From JAKQIM01 sp964633225 (GTDB taxonomy: Bacteria; Chloroflexota; Anaerolineae; Anaerolineales; UBA4823), in contig CAZWFQ010000001.1 in the NCBI GenBank assembly GCA_964633225.1, positions 124,001 through 188,000 on the forward strand: a DNA stretch of 64,000 bases, read 5' to 3'. The position numbers and the translations under genes were made by a program. Positions within the stretch are counted from its first letter, which is position 1. Each line of letters starts with the position of its first letter. Below are positions 50,756 to 57,841 of this stretch, piece by piece. The notes under the pieces are model-generated. The model had not been told where the DNA came from, did no database searches, and saw nothing but the letters and a program-made list of their open reading frames with translations.

Positions 50756-52600
50756 TCATGGCTTTGAAACAATAAAATCATCGAAGACAATGTCGGTGCC
50801 AGCCGTGTTGAAGGTGCCTACGATCAGGCCTGGCACTCCCTCGTTGAAAGTGCTGTCGACGACCTGGGCCAAGCGTGTACCGTTAGCATATAACGTGAGG
50901 GTGTTGCCGACACAATCGGCACGCAGGGTGTTGACGGTCTCGCCCTGGTGGATGACCTGGCTGTACTGCATGCCCTCGTCAAACACCGTCGTAGAGCCGT
51001 TCAACCGTTTCAGGATGGCATAGTAGCCATCGCTGCTGATCACCAGCAGGTAAAAATTTTGATCGTCTTGGTACCGGCAGATGAGTCCCAAAACGTTGTC
51101 GTCGGGGCCAGCCACTTTCTCTGCCTGCACCTCAATGCTGGCATCGGCAAGCTTGACCTCTGTGGTAGCCCAAAACCAGGCATTTGGAACATCTACCAGG
51201 ATGTGGTAACTGCCTCCCTCGTAATTCATCAGGCCGTCGATATCTTGGTATGTGCTCCAGCCGCTTTGCGGGTTAGAAAAATCGTCTTGGAAAAGGATCG
51301 CGCCTGCTGCTGGCAGAGTGCTGGTGGCAGCCATAGGGGTTGTATCATTGGACGGCGGCGTGACGGTGGCTGGAATGTTCACAATAGCCGTCGGTTCGGG
51401 TGTACTGCTGGGGTTTAATGCCATCCACAGGCTGCCCCCTAAAGCGCTTGCCACGCATAAGACTGCCCCCAAAATAGCTGCCCCGCCTAATGCCCATACG
51501 ACCCAAGGTATTTTCTTTGTCTGCTGCCGGGCAATGGCTGGTGAAGATGCAGGGCGTACAGGCGCAGGGGTGCTGCCGGGCTGGGATGCTGGCGCATGGA
51601 TTGGTGAGGGAGTGGGCGTGCGCAGTGGGCTAACCGGCTGGGATGGCTGCGGTGTGATGGGGCGGGCTGGACCAGCCGGCCGGGATGGCGGGGGTGTCAT
51701 TGGGCGGGCCGCGGCAGATGGTGCTGGAGCGCCGTCCGAATCCGCGGCAGGTGTACGTGTCATGGATGGGCTGGGGCTGGCATCGGCCTGAATCGCAATT
51801 ATTTCGAGTGCGCTGGCCATATCACTGGCAGTTTGAAAACGCCTGTCGCGTTCTTTGGCCATGGCTCGTTCGATCAAATCTTCACAGGCCGCCGGCAGAT
51901 CAGCTTTGACCGCCAGGATGCGCGGGACGGGGTCAATCAGGTGTTTCATCGCAATGCCCATGGGGGTTGTGGCCTCGTAGGGCAGCCTGCCTGTCAGCAT
52001 CTCGAACAGGATGGCGCCCAGGGCATAGATATCGCTGCGGTGGTCAATGTCGCCGTCGCCGCGCGCCTGCTCGGGACTCATATAAGATGGCGTGCCGATC
52101 AGCGCGTCGCCGGTTAGCGCAACGCTGGCCTCGGCCAGGTGGGCAATACCAAAATCGGATAGATACGCATTGCCGTGCGGGTCGAATAATATGTTGGCGG
52201 GTTTCAGGTCACGGTGGATGATGCCCTTCGAATGTACGTAATCCAGGGCTGATGCCAGACGTGAAAAAATGCGGTTGGTCTTGTCGATCGGCAGCGGGCC
52301 TTGCTTGAGCAAGTCTGCCAGCGAGCCGCCCGGCATATAGCGCATCACCAGGTAAGGCTGGCCGTTCTCGTCGCCATAATCGTAAACAGGCACAATGCCA
52401 GGAAATTCCAGCGAGGCGATGGTTTGCGCTTCCCGTTCAAAGCGGGCCCGGAACATAGCCTCGTGCATAAACGCCGCCGGCAAGACCTTGATTGCCACAT
52501 CGCGCTTGAAACGCGGGTCAATTGCCTTGTAGACTGAGGCCATGCCGCCGCGCCCTAGCTCGGCTTTGATTTCGTACCGGTCAATCTTTTGGGGTAACAT
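50756..52600 (-). CDS. Transmembrane Ser/Thr protein kinase with external beta-rich domain
   Basis: A 614-residue PknB-type kinase. The kinase domain (about 8-265) is complete: glycine loop GRGGMASVYKA, Lys38 in VAIKVL, catalytic Asp131 in HRDLKPAN, DFG Asp149 and GTPSYMSPEQARG. A long Pro/Ser/Ala linker (about 270-365) leads to one transmembrane helix (IPWVVWALGGAAILGAVLCV). The extracytoplasmic part starts ILFQDDFSNPQSGWSTYQD and ends VFDDFIVSKP, matching the two downstream lipoproteins. PASTA repeats, usual in PknB, are absent. ATG 52600 is chosen. An extended -10 (TGTTAAAAT) lies 7 nt upstream and there is no ribosome-binding site. Confidence 0.93.
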   Translation of the reverse strand: MLPQKIDRYEIKAELGRGGMASVYKAIDPRFKRDVAIKVLPAAFMHEAMFRARFEREAQTIASLEFPGIVPVYDYGDENGQPYLVMRYMPGGSLADLLKQGPLPIDKTNRIFSRLASALDYVHSKGIIHRDLKPANILFDPHGNAYLSDFGIAHLAEASVALTGDALIGTPSYMSPEQARGDGDIDHRSDIYALGAILFEMLTGRLPYEATTPMGIAMKHLIDPVPRILAVKADLPAACEDLIERAMAKERDRRFQTASDMASALEIIAIQADASPSPSMTRTPAADSDGAPAPSAAARPMTPPPSRPAGPARPITPQPSQPVSPLRTPTPSPIHAPASQPGSTPAPVRPASSPAIARQQTKKIPWVVWALGGAAILGAVLCVASALGGSLWMALNPSSTPEPTAIVNIPATVTPPSNDTTPMAATSTLPAAGAILFQDDFSNPQSGWSTYQDIDGLMNYEGGSYHILVDVPNAWFWATTEVKLADASIEVQAEKVAGPDDNVLGLICRYQDDQNFYLLVISSDGYYAILKRLNGSTTVFDEGMQYSQVIHQGETVNTLRADCVGNTLTLYANGTRLAQVVDSTFNEGVPGLIVGTFNTAGTDIVFDDFIVSKP

Positions 52601-52607
52601 CAAGATT

Positions 52608-52613
52608 ATTTTA
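52608..52613 (-). promoter_or_regulatory. Extended -10 element just before the kinase gene
   Basis: On the minus strand TGTTAAAAT gives a TGn plus TAAAAT element, 7 nt before the kinase ATG. It would produce a leaderless kinase mRNA independent of the TPR gene, whose stop is only 15 nt further upstream. Confidence 0.4.
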
Positions 52614-52627
52614 ACATACCCGGCCGC

Positions 52628-54067
52628 TTAAGGGAAATAGTAAGCCAACAGTCGATTGGCTTGTTCAGCCGTCCAACTGCCCGGAGCAAGGCTTTCAGCC
52701 AGGTCAAATTCTAACTCGGCGCGGCTGGCATCCCCCCGGTAATAGAATACCAGGCCCATGTGCAGGTGTGCGGGGGCGTAATCGCTGTCAATAGCCAGCG
52801 CCCGGCGTAAAAAGCGTTCGGCATTCAGCCAATCTCCCAGGTAGAGCAGGGTCTGGGCCAGGGTATCCAGCGATTGGGGATCGCTGGGGTTCAGGGTCAC
52901 TGCCCGGCGGGCAGCAGGCAGCCCTAGTTCCCGTACCTGGATCTGGTACTGCATCGAAAAACCAGCCAACAGCCGCCAGTACGTTGGGTCGTAGGGGTTG
53001 AGCGCAATGGCCCGTTCAAAGTAAGACTGGGCCGTGGGAAGATTTCCGCCCTGGGCATAGGTTTGCCCGATCTCAACCAGCAGGATGGGGTTTTGGGGGT
53101 CGAGTTGCTGAGCAGTTTGCAGGTATTGAAGGGCCTGTTGGTTGTTGGCATGCCGCTGCCAGTATAAACCTGCAAACAGGTTGGCAGACACCGATTGCGG
53201 ATCGATCTGCAAGGCTTGTTCCAGCTCAGCCAGGCCGTCTGAGGCCCCTGGCACATCCGCCTGCCGGATGTGCTGGCGGGCCTCGCCCAGGTAAGCCCAG
53301 GCCTCGGCATAATCTGGGCGGAGGCCCACGGCCTGGTGAAAAGCCACCGCAGCCATCTGCCACTCATCTAAAGATGCCAGGGCCCGGCCGCTGGATAGCA
53401 GGGTGTAAGCCGGGTCTTCGGGCTGCTGCGCGGCCTGGATGCTGTTCAAGATCTGCCCGGCAGAAAAAGCCCGCCCAGGGTCGGTAGAGGCCAGTTCCAG
53501 GTAAGGGATGGCCTCTTGGGGCTGCCAGGCAGCCAACAGCAGTCCCAGTTGATAGGCAAGCTGGATGTCTGTGGGAGTCAGGGCCAGGGCAGCTTGCAGG
53601 TCTGCGATGGCGGCCGGGTAATCCTGGCGTTGTAAGTGGTAATTTGCCAGGCGCAGGTGGGCTGCAGGTGAAGGGGGCTGCAACTGGGCGGCTTGCTGCC
53701 AGAACGCTTCGGCTGCCAGGGCATCGCCAGATGCCAGGAAAAGATCCCCAAAAGTCAACAAGTCACTTTCGCTCAGTTGATCGGCCGTGCCGGCTTGCTC
53801 GAAAAGCCGCATGGCGCTTTGTAGGTCGCCGGCCTGCAGCGCATGCCGGGCGGCTGAGATCCATAAATCACTGCGCCAGGGATAGTAAGGCGCAGCTTGC
53901 TCCAGGGATGCTGCCGCAGCGCGTGAATCTGCTTGCTGCACTGCCTGTTGTGCCTCGTAGAAGGCCTGGCGGGCAGCATGGGGTTGTGGCGCCAACCCCA
54001 GCAGGGCAATTGCCAGCCCAACCAGGATGGCGCGCAGGGTAGCGGTGATGCGTGCCGATACTTTCAT
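52628..54067 (-). CDS. TPR-repeat protein with N-terminal membrane helix
   Basis: A 479-residue protein. An N-terminal hydrophobic helix (TLRAILVGLAIALLGLAP) anchors or exports it. The rest is a solenoid of tetratricopeptide repeats, for example AAFHQAVGLRPDYAEAWAYL, LQYLQTAQQLDPQNPILLVE, SYFERAIALNPYDPTYWRLL and RFLRRALAIDSDYAPAHLHM. TPR arrays mediate protein contacts; no enzyme domain is present. It is 27 nt upstream of the kinase gene and co-directional, so it may be a partner or scaffold of the kinase, though the kinase may have its own promoter. Confidence 0.85.
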   Translation of the reverse strand: MKVSARITATLRAILVGLAIALLGLAPQPHAARQAFYEAQQAVQQADSRAAAASLEQAAPYYPWRSDLWISAARHALQAGDLQSAMRLFEQAGTADQLSESDLLTFGDLFLASGDALAAEAFWQQAAQLQPPSPAAHLRLANYHLQRQDYPAAIADLQAALALTPTDIQLAYQLGLLLAAWQPQEAIPYLELASTDPGRAFSAGQILNSIQAAQQPEDPAYTLLSSGRALASLDEWQMAAVAFHQAVGLRPDYAEAWAYLGEARQHIRQADVPGASDGLAELEQALQIDPQSVSANLFAGLYWQRHANNQQALQYLQTAQQLDPQNPILLVEIGQTYAQGGNLPTAQSYFERAIALNPYDPTYWRLLAGFSMQYQIQVRELGLPAARRAVTLNPSDPQSLDTLAQTLLYLGDWLNAERFLRRALAIDSDYAPAHLHMGLVFYYRGDASRAELEFDLAESLAPGSWTAEQANRLLAYYFP

Positions 54068-54104
54068 CGGATTGAATTATAGCGGAAAGGCAGCATCGCG
54101 GGGG

Positions 54105-54110
54105 TATAAT
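54105..54110 (+). promoter_or_regulatory. -10 box of coaX
   Basis: TATAAT lies 59 nt before the coaX ATG. The -35 region is weak. The ribosome-binding site TAGGAGTG (54158-54165) is well placed before the ATG. Confidence 0.5.
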
Positions 54111-54169
54111 ACGCCAAGATTTTTCAGGTGCGATAACAGCCTACACTGAAAACACTTAGGAGTGAAAGC

Positions 54170-54937
54170 ATGCTGTTAACGATTGACATTGGAAACACGA
54201 ATATCACCTTGGGCCTCTATGATGGTGAGACCCTCGGCCCACGCTGGCGCATCGCCACTGCATACGATCACATGCCCGATGAATACGGTTTGCAGCTTGC
54301 CGGCCTGCTTGAGCATGTGGGCGTCAAGCCTGATGCCCTGCACGGCATCTGCCTGGCCTCAGTTGTGCCGCCCCTTACGGGCAAGATTGTAGAAGCCTGC
54401 GGAACTTACTTAAAACGAGAGCCGTTGGTGGTGGATGCCGGCGTCAAGACCGGCGTACGGGTTCGTTACGAAGATCCTAAGGCCGTCGGTGCTGATCGTA
54501 TTGTGGATGCGGCTGCGGTTCAGCGTTTGTACGGCGGGCCAGCTTGCGTGGTAGATTTCGGCACTGCTACCACCTTTGATGGTATCTCTGCTGAGGGGGA
54601 GTACCTGGGTGGAGCCATTTCGCCGGGGATCGGTATTGCTGCTGAAGCGCTCTTCTTGCGCACAGCCAAGCTGCCCCGCGTTGACCTGCAGCGTCCGCCT
54701 TCTGTCATCGGGCGCAATACCGTGCATGCCATGCAATCGGGGCTCTTGTTTGGGTATGTTGGCCTGGTTGAAGGGATGGTTAGCCGTTTTTATCAAGAGC
54801 TGGGCCCTCAGATGAAAGTCATTGCCACGGGTGGTTTGGCTGAAGTGGTTGCCAAAGAGACCCCTGTCCTACAGATTGTAGCCCCCTGGTTGACCCTGGA
54901 CGGGCTTAGGTTCATCTGGGAGATGAACCGTTCGTGA
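54170..54937 (+). CDS. coaX: Type III pantothenate kinase
   Basis: Phosphorylates pantothenate in the first step of coenzyme A synthesis. The 255-residue ASKHA-fold protein has the phosphate-binding loop DIGNTNITLGLYDG, the region VRVRYEDPKAVGADRIVDAA, the second phosphate motif DFGTATTFDGIS and the substrate motif GGAISPGIGIAAEALFLRTA followed by KLPRVDL. Type III kinases need a monovalent cation and are insensitive to CoA feedback. It starts after a clear ribosome-binding site and is followed after 21 nt by tsaC. Confidence 0.96.
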   Translation: MLLTIDIGNTNITLGLYDGETLGPRWRIATAYDHMPDEYGLQLAGLLEHVGVKPDALHGICLASVVPPLTGKIVEACGTYLKREPLVVDAGVKTGVRVRYEDPKAVGADRIVDAAAVQRLYGGPACVVDFGTATTFDGISAEGEYLGGAISPGIGIAAEALFLRTAKLPRVDLQRPPSVIGRNTVHAMQSGLLFGYVGLVEGMVSRFYQELGPQMKVIATGGLAEVVAKETPVLQIVAPWLTLDGLRFIWEMNRS

Positions 54938-54958
54938 TACAATGCGCATAACTGGCTT

Positions 54959-55576
54959 ATGAAAACAGATCTCTTGTTGGGTGACCACGTTGTAGCGATC
55001 AAGCATGCGGCTGATGTATTGCAGCATGGCGGGCTGGTTGCTTTCCCTACGGATACGGTGTATGGCCTGGCTGCTCTCCCTTTTTATGGAGCAATGGTTG
55101 AGCGCTTGTTTGCGGTCAAAGGGCGTGTCAATACCAAAGCCATTGCCGTATTGGTGGGCGACATTGCCCATGTGGAACGTGTTGCCTATAAAATGACCGG
55201 CATCTCTTTGCGCCTGGCAGAGCGTTTCTGGCCTGGTCCTTTGACCCTGGTGGTGCCAGGCAAAAAAGACCTGCCGGATGTCCTGTCGCAAAATAACAGC
55301 GTGGGCGTGCGCATGCCCGATCACCCCCTGGCATTGGCCTTGCTGCGTGAAGTGGGCCCCCTGGCAGTCACCTCTGCCAACCTATCGGGGCAAGAAAATA
55401 CCACCACTGCTCAAGAAGTAATGGAGCAGTTGGGTGGTCGTATCCACTTGATCCTGGATGGAGGGCGGGCAACCAGCCGTGTGCCTTCAACCGTCGTTGA
55501 TTGCTGTGGACCCGAGTTGAGCCTGCTGCGCGAGGGCCCCATTTCTTTTGACAAGTTGAAAGAAGCCTTAGAATAG
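54959..55576 (+). CDS. tsaC: L-threonylcarbamoyladenylate synthase (TsaC/YrdC family)
   Basis: Makes threonylcarbamoyl-AMP from Thr, bicarbonate and ATP for t6A37 synthesis in tRNAs. The 205-residue YrdC domain shows GGLVAFPTDTVYGLAALP, the KGR motif (LFAVKGRVNTKAIAVLV), FWPGPLTLVVP and PLAVTSANLSGQ. It lacks the C-terminal Sua5 domain, so it is the short TsaC form. A TGATACAAT extended -10 element ends 15 nt before the ATG and may give it a second promoter besides coaX read-through. It ends 1 nt from the convergent histidine kinase gene. Confidence 0.93.
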   Translation: MKTDLLLGDHVVAIKHAADVLQHGGLVAFPTDTVYGLAALPFYGAMVERLFAVKGRVNTKAIAVLVGDIAHVERVAYKMTGISLRLAERFWPGPLTLVVPGKKDLPDVLSQNNSVGVRMPDHPLALALLREVGPLAVTSANLSGQENTTTAQEVMEQLGGRIHLILDGGRATSRVPSTVVDCCGPELSLLREGPISFDKLKEALE

Positions 55577-55577
55577 A

Positions 55578-57839
55578 TCAGTGATTGTCCTTGAGATGCA
55601 GCGGCAGCACCACGTGGAACTGGCTGCCGGGACATTTGTCTTCGTCGTGGCCCGGGCTTTCAGCCCAGATCTTGCCCCGGTGAGCCTCCACAATGCCCCT
55701 GGCAATTGCCAGGCCAAGGCCTGGGCCGGCCCCCTTGAATTTGGTGCGCCCGCTGGAATGCAGGGCCAGTTCTCCAGTTTGGTAGAACTTGGTGAAGACC
55801 AGGTCCAGGTATTCGGCAGCGATCCCAATCCCCGTATCCGCCACAATCACCTCAACGCCGCCATTAGGCAGGTTCATCTGACCAGGTGAGACAGCAATCC
55901 CCGTGATATTGATCTTCCCGCCGTCGGGGGTATATTTGATGGCGTTGATCACCACGTGGTAAAAAACCTTCTTCAAAGCCTCAGGGTCGCCCTCAATCTC
56001 TGGCAGGTCACGCAGTCCTTCAGCTTCCAGGATCAGGTGACGCTCTTCGATCGACTCTTTGAAGCCGCTGATTACCATGTGGATGAGCATATGGATCGAA
56101 ACTGGCTCCACCTTCAATTCCAGAGAGCGCGTGTCGATGCTGGCAATATCGAGCATGCTGTTGACGATCTCGTGCAAGCGCATAATGCCCGAATAGATTC
56201 CGTTGATCAGTTTTGAATGGAAGGCATTCCCACTGATGGTAGGATCTTCCAGCAGCATCTCGTTGTAGCCCCGCATCACGGTCAGGGGGGTGCGCAGTTC
56301 GTGCGAGGCCACGCTGATAAAATCCGATTTTGTGCGGTCAAGATTCTCTAACTGCACATTGACCTGCTTCAAGTGGCGGTTGGCCTGCTCCATGGCAGCA
56401 TAGGCGCGCCGGAAATCATTGTTCAGCCGCATCAGGCTTTCCACCAGGCGGGCGTTCTGCAAGGCCACGGCGGTCTGGTCAGCCAGGATGGCAAGCAGGG
56501 TCAAGTCGTCATCAAAGTAAGGCAGGCCTGAGAGCTTTGGGCCGAGGGCGATCAATCCCACCCAATCGTCTTTGGTGTAGATGGGCATATAAACGTCAAC
56601 GCCCAGGCTTGCCAGCCAGCTTTGTTCTTCTGCTGGCGCAAGCTGGAAGCGCGGCTCCAACTCGATATCCGTCTGGCGCAGAGGTTTGCGGTCTTGGCGG
56701 AAATAGGTGGCGATAGGCCCATTTGCCGTTAAGAGGCAGGGCTCAGGCTGGTCCTTTCCCATCCCCTTGGCGCCGCGTAGCCGGTAGTTCCCGCCGCTGT
56801 CTTCGGGCTCATAATCCACCAGGAATAGATAACCGCGCTGGATCTCAATGGCTTCGCTGATCAGCCCCACCGCAACCGTAGCCAACAACTCAGGGTCAAG
56901 GATATTACTGATGCTCTGGCTGTATTCGCGCAAGATGCGGTTTGGGTCGTACCCTTTGGTAGGCAGGATGCGCTGAACGATCTTCTGCGATAAAAGCCCT
57001 AGCGGGACCAGCAGTGCCGCCAGGAAGACGGCTACTACGGCCCCTGCCAGGATGGGGTTGTAATCCTGGCGAAAGCGCTCAAAAATGGGCGGAACCAGCA
57101 GCAAACCGGCCAGCAGCACAATTGCCGTCAGGGTGAACATCACCATATAATTCAGTGCCTGGCGTTCTACCCGGCGGATATCTGGCATGTAGGGACGGAC
57201 GACGATCGCAGCCACCAAAAGCATCCCTGGCCAGCGCAGAACCCCCCCCCAAGAGTCCAGGCTTACCCAAAAGAGAATATCACTGCCCGCAATGATCGCC
57301 AGGGCCAGAGACCAGTAATGGGCCCGGTTTTTGACGATCGGCGCCACTGGCTTACGAGAGACGTACACCAGCATGCCGGCAATGCCAATCAAGAAGCAGG
57401 CCCAACCGATCAGCATGATCGCCAGCGTCAGCGTCTGGCGGGTGATGACCCAATCGGTGGCTTGCAACAGCACCTCGCGCAGGCGGATCAGGTTGAACCC
57501 TATAACAACCAGGGCCGCGATCCACACCACGCTCAACACATTAACCAGCCAGGGGCGCCCCAATTTGAACTGCAGCACCATGCGCGACAACAAATAAAAG
57601 ATAATGGTCAGCAGGATGATGCACAGCCATTCAATCGGTTGTATCAGTTCATTGGTCAGCCAGCCAAAGTTATGGGCCAGTGGCAGCAGGCTGGTCACCA
57701 TACCAAGCACCAAGAATAGTGCCAGGAGGCGCTGCTTATTCTCCCGCAGGCCGGTCATCTTGATTGCCACCCCCAGGGTGATGATGTACAAGAGTGCGCC
57801 AGCTACGGCAAGGATATCGGTGAATTGAATAGGCATCAT
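55578..57839 (-). CDS. Multi-TM GAF sensor histidine kinase, copy 1
   Basis: A 753-residue membrane kinase. About nine N-terminal transmembrane helices (to about residue 290) precede a GAF-like domain (about 320-480), a HisKA domain with the phosphorylated His in DFISVASHELRTPLTVMRGY, and an HATPase with N box HVVINAIKYTPDGGKI, G1 VIVADTGIGIAAEYLDLVF and G2 KGAGPGLGLAIARGIVEAH. It starts 2 nt after its paralogue, so the pair is one operon. No response regulator is encoded nearby, so the phosphoacceptor is an orphan elsewhere. The TM bundle resembles ligand-sensing 7TMR-like modules, with unknown ligand. Confidence 0.92.
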   Translation of the reverse strand: MMPIQFTDILAVAGALLYIITLGVAIKMTGLRENKQRLLALFLVLGMVTSLLPLAHNFGWLTNELIQPIEWLCIILLTIIFYLLSRMVLQFKLGRPWLVNVLSVVWIAALVVIGFNLIRLREVLLQATDWVITRQTLTLAIMLIGWACFLIGIAGMLVYVSRKPVAPIVKNRAHYWSLALAIIAGSDILFWVSLDSWGGVLRWPGMLLVAAIVVRPYMPDIRRVERQALNYMVMFTLTAIVLLAGLLLVPPIFERFRQDYNPILAGAVVAVFLAALLVPLGLLSQKIVQRILPTKGYDPNRILREYSQSISNILDPELLATVAVGLISEAIEIQRGYLFLVDYEPEDSGGNYRLRGAKGMGKDQPEPCLLTANGPIATYFRQDRKPLRQTDIELEPRFQLAPAEEQSWLASLGVDVYMPIYTKDDWVGLIALGPKLSGLPYFDDDLTLLAILADQTAVALQNARLVESLMRLNNDFRRAYAAMEQANRHLKQVNVQLENLDRTKSDFISVASHELRTPLTVMRGYNEMLLEDPTISGNAFHSKLINGIYSGIMRLHEIVNSMLDIASIDTRSLELKVEPVSIHMLIHMVISGFKESIEERHLILEAEGLRDLPEIEGDPEALKKVFYHVVINAIKYTPDGGKINITGIAVSPGQMNLPNGGVEVIVADTGIGIAAEYLDLVFTKFYQTGELALHSSGRTKFKGAGPGLGLAIARGIVEAHRGKIWAESPGHDEDKCPGSQFHVVLPLHLKDNH

Positions 57840-57841
57840 AA

